NCBI GenBank assembly: GCA_029933125.1
Contig: JAOZOU010000008.1
Span: forward strand, 42,198-106,197
DNA: 64,000 bases
Reading direction: 5' to 3'
From: a bacterium
GTDB taxonomy: Bacteria; Arandabacterota; Arandabacteria; Arandabacterales; Arandabacteraceae
Positions 27,255-35,444 of the stretch are shown here, piece after piece (positions within the stretch are counted from its first letter, which is position 1; each line of letters opens with the position of its first letter). Position numbers and translations under genes: made by a program. The notes beneath the pieces are model-generated. The model had not been told where the DNA came from, ran no database searches, and saw only the letters and a program-made list of their open reading frames with translations.

Positions 27255-29135
27255 ATGGAATCACTCAAGATCTATTTGCGTTTGCTTTCATTCCTGAAAC
27301 CTTACTGGAAGAGGTTTATCGGAGCCCTCCTGTTAATGATGCTCGTTGCTGTATTTGGTGGCATATCGATCGGAATGATTCTTCCATTTGTGAACGTCAT
27401 CTTCACGGGTGGGAATCTTAACACGGCACTTCTCAGCAATCAGCATCAGGGTCCAAATCTATCTCCTCAGGCTCTAGGTTCTGTTCAGACCCTGGTCAAG
27501 CAGAAGATCCTCTCATTTTATGCCGCACAGTCCCCCTTGGTCACACTGGAACGCATCTGTGTCTCTATTCTCATTGTATATCTCCTCAAGGGATTGTTCA
27601 CATACCTGCTTGCAATCACCAACGCCTCACTCGAGCAAAGTGTAGTCAGGGATGTGAGAAATAAGCTTTATGGACACCTCCATCGTCTTTCACTGGCATT
27701 CTTTCACGCGAGAAAAACGGGACAGATTATCTCAAGAATTACCAATGATGTTACCCTGATAAGAATGAGCCTATCTTCTGGCTTCCTAGGGGCTCTGCGC
27801 GACCTTATGCTTGTGATTGTCTATGCTGGCATAGTTGTCTGGATAAACTGGCGTCTGGCGATAGTTGCCTTCGTTGTCATTCCACCAATCATGATAGCCG
27901 TCAACAGGATAAGCCAGCGTCTGCGCCGGTACAGCACACGCGCCCAGCAGAAAATGGCTGATATCACGAGCGTTCTTCAGGAGACGATTTCGGGCATCAG
28001 GGTTGTCAAGGCATTTGGTATGGAAGAATTCGAGAAACAGAAGTTCTTTGGATATACGCAGGGTTATTATAAAGCCTTTATGAAGCAGCAGCGAGCTGCA
28101 TCACTGGCACCCCCCATGACAGAATTCCTTGGAGCAACGGGAGCTCTCATTGTGCTGTGGTATGGTGGAAAACAGGTTCTTGGTGGCAAACTTCTTGATC
28201 CTGACTGGTTCCTACTGTTCCTTGCAATGATGCTTTCGATAATACACCCAGCAAAGACACTCACTCATGCGAATGCAAGGATTCAGGAAGGGATTGCAGC
28301 AGCCAAGCGCATATTTCGATGGCTCGATACTCAACCTGACATTGAGGATTCACCTGGATCTGTCGACATCGATACCATAAATGATTCGATTGAATTCCAA
28401 AACGTGAGCTTCAAATATGATGAGGAATATGTGCTCAGAGATGTAAGTTTTAAGGTCAAGAAAGGACAGATAGTTGCAATAGTAGGTCCAAGTGGAGCTG
28501 GTAAGTCGACTCTGGTTGATCTCATACCGAGGTTTTATGATCCAAGCGAAGGTTGTATCAAGGTTGATGGCCGAGATATTCGAACTATAACAATTCGATC
28601 ACTGCGCAGATTGATGGGAATAGTCACTCAGGAAACAATTCTTTTCAACGACACGGTGCGTAATAACATAGCCTATGGTCTTAGGGACGTACCTCTCGCG
28701 AAGATCATCGAGGCAGCCAAAGCTGCAAATGCCCATGATTTCATATCGGCTTTGCCTGAGGGCTACGAAACCATGATTGGAGATCGGGGGGTGAGATTGT
28801 CCGGTGGCGAAAGGCAGAGAATTGCCATCGCTCGAGCGATTCTTAAGAATCCAGAGGTACTCATATTTGACGAAGCAACCTCTTCACTGGATACGGAATC
28901 AGAGCGCCTGGTTCAAGATGCCATCCAGAGATTAATGAGGAATCGCACCAATTTCGTTATAGCCCATAGACTCTCAACAATAACCAACGCCGATATCATC
29001 CTCGTAATCGAGAATGGTCGCATCGTCGAGAGCGGTCGTCATGCAGACCTCCTTGAGGCTGGGCGGACTTACCGCCGTCTCTACGACCTACAGTTCAGAG
29101 ATCCCGCCCAATCTTTCCACGAGAGCCAGAGCTAG
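27255..29135 (+). CDS. msbA: MsbA-like ABC exporter (lipid A flippase candidate)
   Basis: A 626-aa half-transporter: six TM segments (to about residue 350) and a nucleotide-binding domain with Walker A VGPSGAGKSTL, signature LSGGERQRIAIARAIL and Walker B VLIFDEATSSLD. Placement next to GT9 heptosyltransferases and downstream of the lipid A operon supports export of lipid A-core across the inner membrane. Family sequence alone does not fix the substrate. A segment of about 60 residues between TM1 and TM2 (rich in Gln/Asn) is longer than in E. coli MsbA, so the periplasmic loop is expanded. Confidence 0.85.
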   Translation: MESLKIYLRLLSFLKPYWKRFIGALLLMMLVAVFGGISIGMILPFVNVIFTGGNLNTALLSNQHQGPNLSPQALGSVQTLVKQKILSFYAAQSPLVTLERICVSILIVYLLKGLFTYLLAITNASLEQSVVRDVRNKLYGHLHRLSLAFFHARKTGQIISRITNDVTLIRMSLSSGFLGALRDLMLVIVYAGIVVWINWRLAIVAFVVIPPIMIAVNRISQRLRRYSTRAQQKMADITSVLQETISGIRVVKAFGMEEFEKQKFFGYTQGYYKAFMKQQRAASLAPPMTEFLGATGALIVLWYGGKQVLGGKLLDPDWFLLFLAMMLSIIHPAKTLTHANARIQEGIAAAKRIFRWLDTQPDIEDSPGSVDIDTINDSIEFQNVSFKYDEEYVLRDVSFKVKKGQIVAIVGPSGAGKSTLVDLIPRFYDPSEGCIKVDGRDIRTITIRSLRRLMGIVTQETILFNDTVRNNIAYGLRDVPLAKIIEAAKAANAHDFISALPEGYETMIGDRGVRLSGGERQRIAIARAILKNPEVLIFDEATSSLDTESERLVQDAIQRLMRNRTNFVIAHRLSTITNADIILVIENGRIVESGRHADLLEAGRTYRRLYDLQFRDPAQSFHESQS

Positions 29136-29137
29136 GG

Positions 29138-30148
29138 ATGACGAGAGGAGAAAATCACCGTATACTGGTCATACGCTTAGGCTCCTTCGGTGACATAATA
29201 CTCACTGAGCCTGTCACCCGGGCCCTCAAACGTGCTTTCCCCGACTCTCAGGTTTGGTTTCTAACAAAATCGGAATTTTGCGATCTGCCAGATATGTTTG
29301 CAGGTGTCGATAGAGTTCTCGGCTACTGTAAGCAGTCCCCTCTAAGCAGTGTCACGGCAGCTACACGCGGGGAGTGCTTTGATCTCATTGTCGACCTCCA
29401 GAACAATCTACGCTCGCTCATCATAGCTCACCTGTTGAAGGCCAAAAGGAGGGTAAGATACAGGCGCCAGCTCCTCAAGCGCTTCCTCCTGGTTTACATG
29501 CCATGGCTATGGAAGGGTCGCCTCAAACACACACTGGATCTTTACTCTCAAGCCTTGACAAAGGTGGAGCTAGAGGCTGATGACATTCCAAGAATAAAGC
29601 CTCCACCGCAGCATCTGGAGAAGGTTTCGAAGGAGTTAGGCTCTACCACCTGGATCGGGCTCTGTCCAGGCGGAAGTAGCTCCCACAAGCGATGGGGTAG
29701 TGAGCGATTCGGCGAACTCGCGAAGCTTCTCACAAAGCTGGGGAAAAAGACGGTTATAGTCGGATCTTTCCTGGATGCCAATGAGGTGGACGAAAGTGTG
29801 AAGGTTACCTATGGGGACACAATTAGAGCGCTTGTGACCAATGACTTTAAGGAGCTTGCAGCTGTGCTTGCGTCTTGCAAGGTCGTCGTGACAAATGACT
29901 CAGGCCTCATGCATCTAGCAGCTGCAGTTGGGACCAAGGTTGTTGCCATTTTTGGCCCAACTTCTCCAGATCTTGGCTTTAGCCCCTTATCGCCATGGAC
30001 AACGATCATCCATCGTGACATGGATTGCAGCCCTTGTAGCTATCACGGTAACAGACCATGCAGACGCAAGAATAGAGAGTGCCTTGATCTGATTGAACCA
30101 GCTGAAGTTGCTGATCTTGTAAATCAATTGCTCAGCGAGGAGCCATGA
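29138..30148 (+). CDS. Glycosyltransferase family 9 (ADP-heptose transferase-like)
   Basis: A 336-aa GT-B enzyme with the GT9 start RLGSFGDIILTEPV and the C-terminal VVTNDSGLMHLAAAVGTKVVA, the ADP-heptose-binding signature. It probably adds a heptose to the LPS inner core. ATG 29138 is 2 bases after the exporter stop, and the 3' end overlaps waaF (ATGA). The C-terminus has a cysteine group (CSPC and CRRKNREC) seen in several heptosyltransferases. Confidence 0.88.
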   Translation: MTRGENHRILVIRLGSFGDIILTEPVTRALKRAFPDSQVWFLTKSEFCDLPDMFAGVDRVLGYCKQSPLSSVTAATRGECFDLIVDLQNNLRSLIIAHLLKAKRRVRYRRQLLKRFLLVYMPWLWKGRLKHTLDLYSQALTKVELEADDIPRIKPPPQHLEKVSKELGSTTWIGLCPGGSSSHKRWGSERFGELAKLLTKLGKKTVIVGSFLDANEVDESVKVTYGDTIRALVTNDFKELAAVLASCKVVVTNDSGLMHLAAAVGTKVVAIFGPTSPDLGFSPLSPWTTIIHRDMDCSPCSYHGNRPCRRKNRECLDLIEPAEVADLVNQLLSEEP

Positions 30149-31173
30149 CAATCAAGCGCGTCACTTTCGCTGTTAAGGCACCCAATTGGCTTGGTGATTC
30201 AGTTCTTGCAATTCCAGCCGTGAAGGCTGTCTGCGAGTGTTCAAGACGCGGCAAGCTCATTGTTCTCGCTTCGCGCACATCAGGTGAAGTAATGAGACGC
30301 ATACCCAATACACTCGTTTTCCCATTTCGTCAGCCTGGGGGTAGCATAGCGAACTCAATCGCATCGATAGTTAAGGGCACACAGGTGCTTCGCCGTTTCA
30401 AGCCAGTGATCATTTTGAGCTTCACAAGATCTGCCACCTCAGCTCTCACATGCTTTCTTGGTGGTGTTCCGAGGCGTGTCGGATTTGATGGAAGTGCCCT
30501 GCGCTTTCTTTATACTGACCGGGTAAGGGATGTTCCAGGAAGGCATCATCTCATCACGAGCTATTCCAGACTTCCCCAGAGCATAGGCATCAGTGTAAAT
30601 GAAGCGGTTCCTTCGCTTGAACCTCTCCCAGGTGACATCGAGGCAGCAATCAGACTCCTTGCAAGCTTTGACCTTAAGAAGGGTAGTTACTTTTGCATAT
30701 TCCCAGGTGCTTCATATGGGCCAGCAAAGCGCTGGCCTCCGCAAAGATTTGCCTTGCTCGCAAGTATGCTTGCTGATAAATTCGACGCTACTCCAGTCGT
30801 ACTGGGTGGAGAAGGTGATAGGCCTGTCTGCGAGGAGGTTATGAGTCGGATGAGGGGACGTGGCCTGAATCTGTGTGGTCGTATCGAAATCGGCACCCTA
30901 ATCGGTCTTCTACGGTTTGCCATTGGAGCTGTTGCTAATGATAGTGGAGGTATGCATCTGGCAGCGGCCATAGGCATTCCTGTTGTCGGTCTTTTTTTCT
31001 CCTCTGATCCTTCGTGGACGGGACCTGTATCACCCAGTGCAAGATACATCTACAAGAGCTTTGAATGCTCACCATGCTTTCGAAGGGACTGCGAACGTAA
31101 CAATGCTTGCACGCAGACCATCTCAGTTGAAGAGGTTTGCGAAACCTTTAGCGATCTTGTTTCAAGAACATGA
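30145..31173 (+). CDS. waaF: Lipopolysaccharide heptosyltransferase II-like
   Basis: A 342-aa GT9 enzyme. PNWLGDSVLAIPAVKA is the WaaF-type N-terminal signature. FPGASYGPAKRWPPQRFA and VANDSGGMHLAAAIGIPVVGLF form the donor-binding half. A cysteine cluster (CSPC, then CERNNAC) lies near the end. It likely adds the second core heptose. It overlaps neighbours by 4 bases on both sides. Gene symbol is by similarity of motifs and could apply to a related heptosyltransferase. Confidence 0.85.
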   Translation: MTIKRVTFAVKAPNWLGDSVLAIPAVKAVCECSRRGKLIVLASRTSGEVMRRIPNTLVFPFRQPGGSIANSIASIVKGTQVLRRFKPVIILSFTRSATSALTCFLGGVPRRVGFDGSALRFLYTDRVRDVPGRHHLITSYSRLPQSIGISVNEAVPSLEPLPGDIEAAIRLLASFDLKKGSYFCIFPGASYGPAKRWPPQRFALLASMLADKFDATPVVLGGEGDRPVCEEVMSRMRGRGLNLCGRIEIGTLIGLLRFAIGAVANDSGGMHLAAAIGIPVVGLFFSSDPSWTGPVSPSARYIYKSFECSPCFRRDCERNNACTQTISVEEVCETFSDLVSRT

Positions 31174-31919
31174 AAACTAGGAATCTCGTTAGAAAAGTTC
31201 TGCCTTTAACTGCCTTGCTAATTTTTATCGTCGCCTATTCGGGCAGCTCAGAAGATAGAACCTTACCATTTAGCGTTGGAGAGAAGCTCACATTTTCCAT
31301 CCGCTACGGATTGATCAGGGCTGGTGTCGCAACTATGGAGGTGACTGAGATAGTCGACTGCAAGGGGGGCAAATGCTTTCGCATAGTCTCTGAGGCAAGA
31401 TCAACAATGCCATTTTCGCTCTTCTTTGAGGTCAAGGATAGCGTTGAATCTCTGATGGACGTAGAGAGGCTATGCTCATGGAGATACGAGAAGAATGTTA
31501 GAGAAGGTAACTACAGAGCTCACAAGACTGTAATATTCGATCAGGACAGGCATGTAGCAATCTACCCTGACGGTAAGACAATAGCAGTGCCTGGGGGTGT
31601 TCAGGATGTGCTTTCATCACTCTATTATGTCAGAACTCTCGACCTTAGGGTTGGGGAAAGCGTTTTCATCCAGAATCATGCTGATGGAAAGAATTACCCT
31701 CTTGAAGTCAAGGTTCTGCGAAAGGAGGAAGTCGAGGTTCCCGCTGGCAGGTTCGAGTGCTATGTTGTCGAACCTATTCTCAAGGCGAGTGGTATCTTCC
31801 AGCATAAGGGGAAGCTCACGGTGTGGCTCTCAACAGATCCTAGCCATATCCCTGTCATGATGAAAAGCAAGGTGATCATCGGCTCAATTAGTGCTATTCT
31901 CACGGATGTAGAAATGTGA
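31170..31919 (+). CDS. Exported DUF3108-family protein
   Basis: A 249-aa protein with an N-terminal hydrophobic signal (about residues 12-27) then FSVGEKLTFSIRYGLIRAGVATMEV, the start of DUF3108, and later FEVKDSVESLMD and WLSTDPSHIPVMMKSK, also characteristic. These proteins are beta-rich and periplasmic or outer-membrane associated. No biochemical role is established. Placement after heptosyltransferases suggests an envelope role. It overlaps waaF by 4 bases. Confidence 0.85.
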   Translation: MKTRNLVRKVLPLTALLIFIVAYSGSSEDRTLPFSVGEKLTFSIRYGLIRAGVATMEVTEIVDCKGGKCFRIVSEARSTMPFSLFFEVKDSVESLMDVERLCSWRYEKNVREGNYRAHKTVIFDQDRHVAIYPDGKTIAVPGGVQDVLSSLYYVRTLDLRVGESVFIQNHADGKNYPLEVKVLRKEEVEVPAGRFECYVVEPILKASGIFQHKGKLTVWLSTDPSHIPVMMKSKVIIGSISAILTDVEM

Positions 31920-31934
31920 GTAAGGAGAGTGAAG

Positions 31935-32879
31935 ATGGTTAGCAAAAACTCTGACAGGGCTCAACCCAGAAGAATTTCGATACGCGAGCGCACAAGCAAG
32001 GTATCAAAGGCAGACTTTGCTTCAATGCCTGATTCGTTTGGCTGGTTTGACAGCTTCAGGAAGATGATCCCGGACATCCTCGCAGGAAGGGACTTAAACG
32101 AGCTTGCAGACTCCATCGTTGAAGCTCATAGAGGAGGCAGATGTGTTGCTTTTATGATGGGAGCCCATGTGGTCAAATGTGGTCTCGGAGGGCTGATTGG
32201 TGAGTTGATTCGAAGGGGTATCGTTACGGCGATTGCCATGAATGGTGCGTGTGCCATTCACGATGTTGAGATTGCCCTCTGGGGGAAAACCTCCGAGGAT
32301 GTAGAAACTGCGCTTGGAGAAGGCACTTTTGGTATGACATCTGAAACTGTCACCTTCTTTGTTGATGCACTTTCCCTGGCAGCCAGGGATGCAATCGGAA
32401 TGGGGGAGGCAACCTTGAGAACTCTGGCTCATTGCGATCCTCCCAATCGCCACCTGAGTGTGCTTTCAGCGGCATATGAGGCGAAGGTTCCTACAACTAT
32501 TCATGTAGCGATTGGAACCGACACTGTTCACCAGCATGAGAGCATCGACGGCGCGAAATTGGGTATGGCAACTATGAAGGATTTTCGCCTGTTTTGTGAT
32601 ATAGTCAGCAACCTTAATAACGGCGTTATACTAAATCTCGGTTCGGCTGTAATCATGCCCGAGGTTTTTCTCAAGGCATTAGCAACGGCTCGAGGCAGGG
32701 GAATAAGTGTCGGGGACTTTACCGCAGCCAACTTCGACATGTATAGCCTATACAGGCCCACAAAGAACATAGTCGAAAGACCGCGTCTGCTAGGTGCAAT
32801 AACCTACAATTTCCTTTCTCACCACGAGATTATCCTGCCCTTCCTTTTCGCTGCAATCATGGCCAAATTGACTAACTGA
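31935..32879 (+). CDS. Deoxyhypusine-synthase-like protein in LPS locus
   Basis: A 314-aa protein starting at ATG 31935, with AAGGAG 7 bases upstream. FMMGAHVVKCGLGGLI, AIAMNGACAIHDVEIAL, GKTSEDVETALGEGTFGM and TIHVAIGTDTVHQH are strongly patterned and resemble a bacterial family distantly related to deoxyhypusine synthase (NAD-binding fold). Bacteria lack the eIF5A substrate, so a different reaction is expected, such as polyamine or sugar chemistry. Its place directly after heptosyltransferases in what may be one operon is the main clue. Family placement is from memory and moderate. Confidence 0.6.
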   Translation: MVSKNSDRAQPRRISIRERTSKVSKADFASMPDSFGWFDSFRKMIPDILAGRDLNELADSIVEAHRGGRCVAFMMGAHVVKCGLGGLIGELIRRGIVTAIAMNGACAIHDVEIALWGKTSEDVETALGEGTFGMTSETVTFFVDALSLAARDAIGMGEATLRTLAHCDPPNRHLSVLSAAYEAKVPTTIHVAIGTDTVHQHESIDGAKLGMATMKDFRLFCDIVSNLNNGVILNLGSAVIMPEVFLKALATARGRGISVGDFTAANFDMYSLYRPTKNIVERPRLLGAITYNFLSHHEIILPFLFAAIMAKLTN

Positions 32880-33043
32880 CTGGCACGCTAATTGCGAAAA
32901 AACCACCTCAGAAAAACCTTTTGATCCTGGCTGGTACCCTATTGAGTGGAGGAGTAGTGAATTAATGAACCAGCCCCCTAAGAAGAGCTCATCAAGCCCA
33001 TTGCATATTGCAAGGGGCAATTGCAGTCTGCGAATCGGGTACC
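32880..33043. other. Intergenic region without recognised gene
   Basis: Between the deoxyhypusine-synthase-like gene and the next promoter. A 7-bp inverted repeat GGCTGGT / ACCAGCC spans about 32928-32980 with a 34-base loop, and small hairpins occur around TTGC-GCAA near 33001-33013. None is followed by a T-run, so no intrinsic terminator is claimed for the upstream operon. Confidence 0.5.
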
Positions 33044-33072
33044 TTGACTTAACGCAACCTATGTGCTATAGT
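33044..33072 (+). promoter_or_regulatory. Strong sigma70-type promoter of polysaccharide locus
   Basis: TTGACT (33044-33049), a 17-base spacer and TATAGT (33067-33072) give five of six matches in each hexamer with ideal spacing. Transcription should start near 33079, leaving a leader of about 180 bases before the first structural gene at 33260. Confidence 0.85.
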
Positions 33073-33176
33073 AGAAAGGTAAAAATCGAAGAAGGGAGTG
33101 GTCTACAAGGTAAGTTTGCTACTGTTGACTTGGGCTTGAAGGGCTCGGTGATTCACCGAGGACGGAGTGACTTTGA

Positions 33177-33248
33177 ATGGCAAACTTACCTTTGGCAAAT
33201 CCCCAGTATTGCGGAATGGTGTGTTGCGCCATTCCTTTTTTTCTCTAG
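33177..33248 (+). CDS. Possible 23-aa leader peptide
   Basis: ATG 33177 follows GGAGTGA (33164-33170) by 6 bases and opens a 23-codon frame ending at TAG 33246-33248, inside the Shine-Dalgarno of the next gene. The predicted peptide has three Cys in six residues (CGMVCC) followed by a hydrophobic tail. Its codons run through the terminator's stem, so ribosome position could decide terminator formation, as in classical attenuation. It may equally be a chance ORF. No conservation evidence is available. Confidence 0.3.
   Translation: MANLPLANPQYCGMVCCAIPFFL
33213..33242 (+). terminator. Intrinsic terminator within leader (attenuator)
   Basis: GGAATGG (33213-33219) pairs with CCATTCC (33229-33235), extendable inward by two pairs, and is followed directly by seven Ts (33236-33242). 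It lies downstream of the locus promoter and upstream of the first gene, so it would stop transcription early unless overcome. Confidence 0.75.
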
Positions 33249-33259
33249 GAGGGTCTGAA

Positions 33260-33982
33260 GTGAAGCGCTTTCTTATCTTGGCAGCTTTGATTGGCCTTGT
33301 CATGGGTTGTGGATCCAAGCCGCAACCGTCCCTGAACTTCCCGACCACAAATGAGATCAAGCTTCCCGAGAGACCTTCGTATAGAATCGCTGTAGGGGAT
33401 CTCCTCAGCATCAAGTTCTTCTACTATCCTAATTACAACATCAATGTTTATGTACGTCCTGATGGCATCGTGACTATACCTCTGCTCGGTGAGGTAAAGG
33501 CTGAAGGGATGAAGCCCTCTGAGCTCGAGGCTATAATCAGAGCGAAATACAGTGAAGTAATTGCTGAGCCAGAGGTATCTGTGATTGTCAGCGAATTTGC
33601 TGAGCAAAGAGTTTTCGTTTTTGGTGAGGTTAAGAGCCCTGGAGCGGTTACCTACCTCGGATCAATGACCATTATCGATGCAATTGCTAATGCTGGTGGA
33701 GCACTGCCAAGCGGGCGTCTGAGTAGTGTCATTCTGATGAGAAGGATGGAGGATGGTAAATACGTAGGGCAACGTATCAACGTCGATGAGATTCTTGGAA
33801 GTGAAAATCCCGATAACGTCTATCTTATGCCACGTGACATCGTCTATGTACCGATGACTGCAATTGCTAAGGTGGACAAGTTCGTTGAACAGTTCTTCCA
33901 CAGAATCACCCCCGTCTGGCTCTTCTATATCTATGGCGACAGGGCAATCAGGCAGAGTGGGAATGTGATAATCGGGCAATGA
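33260..33982 (+). CDS. Wza-like polysaccharide export lipoprotein
   Basis: A 240-aa outer-membrane export protein. GTG 33260 has AGGAGGG 6 bases upstream and yields a lipoprotein signal with lipobox LVMGC (Cys near residue 17). The polysaccharide export domain follows (YRIAVGDLLSIKFFYYPN and VRPDGIVTIPLLGEV), then a SLBB-type domain (VFVFGEVKSPGAV). It is shorter than E. coli Wza (379) and lacks additional SLBB repeats, like many minimal export proteins. It is the first gene of the locus and precedes the co-polymerase. Confidence 0.9.
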   Translation: MKRFLILAALIGLVMGCGSKPQPSLNFPTTNEIKLPERPSYRIAVGDLLSIKFFYYPNYNINVYVRPDGIVTIPLLGEVKAEGMKPSELEAIIRAKYSEVIAEPEVSVIVSEFAEQRVFVFGEVKSPGAVTYLGSMTIIDAIANAGGALPSGRLSSVILMRRMEDGKYVGQRINVDEILGSENPDNVYLMPRDIVYVPMTAIAKVDKFVEQFFHRITPVWLFYIYGDRAIRQSGNVIIGQ

Positions 33983-34013
33983 AGCACTGGAATAATTGAT
34001 GGAGTGAAGCACT

Positions 34014-35444
34014 ATGAATGGAACCGACACAGGTGCAGGCCAGATATCAGCTCGTGAAATCCTTACGGTCATCTTCAGGCGTAAGGTACCGATCCTGGTA
34101 TGTGCAGTCGCCGTAGCTACGGCTGCTCTTACAGCTGCCTCACGGACAACATCGGTTTATCAAGCGACAGCTAAGGTGCTTGTTAGAAGAATGGGCGCCT
34201 CACCTTTGGCAACCACATGGACACCCTTCTATGGTCTCGAGGAGGAGATGAACACTGAAGTCGAATTGGTGACGACAGAACCTGTCCTGGAGAGAGCCGT
34301 CGAGAAACTCAAAGAGGAAGGCGTCTACATTCATGTAACAGCTGGTGATAGTGAGATCGTACGGGAACCAACAGTTGCAGATCTCCGAGGAGGCGTGTCA
34401 GCAACACCAGTTGAGATGTCAAATATAATCCTTGTGAGATTCACAGGTTCAGACCCCAAGTTTGTTAGCGAAGCAGCAAATGCGATAGCGCAAGCCTATG
34501 TCGAACACCGCATTCTTTTAAGGAAGGCTGGCAGCGCTGTTGATTTCTTCCAGGATCAGCTCAATGCACTTGAACAGCGGCTTCTTAAACTCAAACAGAG
34601 AGAACTTACTCTGCGAAAGCAGGGCCAGATCTATGACCTTGAGTGGCAATACAGGGTTGCTATAAGTCGCAAGAATGACCTCGAGGCTAAGCTAGATGAC
34701 GTTCGCAGCCAGAGGATAGCTGAGGAGCAAAAATTGAAGATGATAAAGCAGCGCCTGGCTGAAGACCCTGATCTGCTTGTGCCCTTCCCCAACTTTGTGC
34801 GAGACAAGCTAGGTGGGCACATGCTTTCAGAGTACTGGTCGCTCCATAAGGAACGCGACGCCCTCGCCTCGACGCTGACTGAGTCAAATCCCAAGGTCAA
34901 GATGCTGGACGAGCAAATTGCAAAGATGCGGCAACGCTTCCGCGAAGAGATACAACGCAGGATCAAGGAAAAGGAATTCCTACTCGAGGATCTCAGAGCT
35001 GAGGAAGAGGGCTATGAGAAGACAATACGGGAGATTTCAGAGCAGCTTAGAAAGACCCCCGATGTCGTCGCAGAAATCGAGCATTTGCAGAAGGAAATCT
35101 ACTACACCTATTTCCACTACGACAAAGTTCTCGAGAAAATGCTGGATACGATGGCTTCCGAGGCAAATGACATAAGGATTTCAAACGCTAAGGTGATCAG
35201 CCCTGCACGCGCACAACTGACCAAAGCTGGCAAGATGCAAACCGTTTATGTCGCCTTCTCGCTTCTTCTTGGCGTAACCCTCGGTATAGGCTTCGGTTTC
35301 CTACTTGAGAATCTGGATCACTCGGTAAAGTCAGCCGCAGATGTGGAAGACACCCTCGGTGTTCCCTTGCTCGGCTCGATTCCTGATAGCCGCAAGTTGC
35401 CGACATTAACGAGAAGTCTCGGAAACAGACGGACAATTGATTGA
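34014..35444 (+). CDS. Wzz/GumC-like polysaccharide co-polymerase
   Basis: A 476-aa inner-membrane chain-length protein. TM1 lies near residues 20-40 and TM2 near 405-425. Between them is a Wzz domain and a long charged coiled coil (about 180-380), including the SNPKVKMLDEQIAKM segment typical of GumC/ExoP types. A short cytoplasmic tail follows, with no fused kinase. The partner ATPase-like protein is the next gene, overlapping by one base (TGATG). Confidence 0.9.
   Translation: MNGTDTGAGQISAREILTVIFRRKVPILVCAVAVATAALTAASRTTSVYQATAKVLVRRMGASPLATTWTPFYGLEEEMNTEVELVTTEPVLERAVEKLKEEGVYIHVTAGDSEIVREPTVADLRGGVSATPVEMSNIILVRFTGSDPKFVSEAANAIAQAYVEHRILLRKAGSAVDFFQDQLNALEQRLLKLKQRELTLRKQGQIYDLEWQYRVAISRKNDLEAKLDDVRSQRIAEEQKLKMIKQRLAEDPDLLVPFPNFVRDKLGGHMLSEYWSLHKERDALASTLTESNPKVKMLDEQIAKMRQRFREEIQRRIKEKEFLLEDLRAEEEGYEKTIREISEQLRKTPDVVAEIEHLQKEIYYTYFHYDKVLEKMLDTMASEANDIRISNAKVISPARAQLTKAGKMQTVYVAFSLLLGVTLGIGFGFLLENLDHSVKSAADVEDTLGVPLLGSIPDSRKLPTLTRSLGNRRTID

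Larger units (their letters stand above)
33079..33259 (+). promoter_or_regulatory. Structured 5' leader, candidate attenuator or riboswitch
   Basis: The leader has a 13-bp perfect stem (33107-33119 with 33180-33192, extendable by one wobble and one pair) enclosing a 60-base insert with its own 7-bp hairpin (33144-33150 with 33154-33160). An intrinsic terminator follows (33213-33242), and the Shine-Dalgarno of the next gene comes 4 bases after its T-run. GAATGGC (33175-33181) can pair perfectly with GCCATTC (33228-33234) of the terminator 3' arm and shares bases with the long stem, so the pairings are mutually exclusive. This is the usual switch layout. It did not match any riboswitch class I know. 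Confidence 0.6.

Noticed and set aside
33071-33106. A GTAGA / TCTAC stem next to the locus promoter
   Set aside because: Its 5' arm overlaps the -10 box and lies upstream of the expected transcription start, so it would not be in the RNA.
32965-33258. A 97-codon frame across the intergenic promoter
   Set aside because: It spans a consensus promoter, the leader stem and a terminator, and has no family sequence. The nearby Shine-Dalgarno of the next gene fits only GTG 33260.
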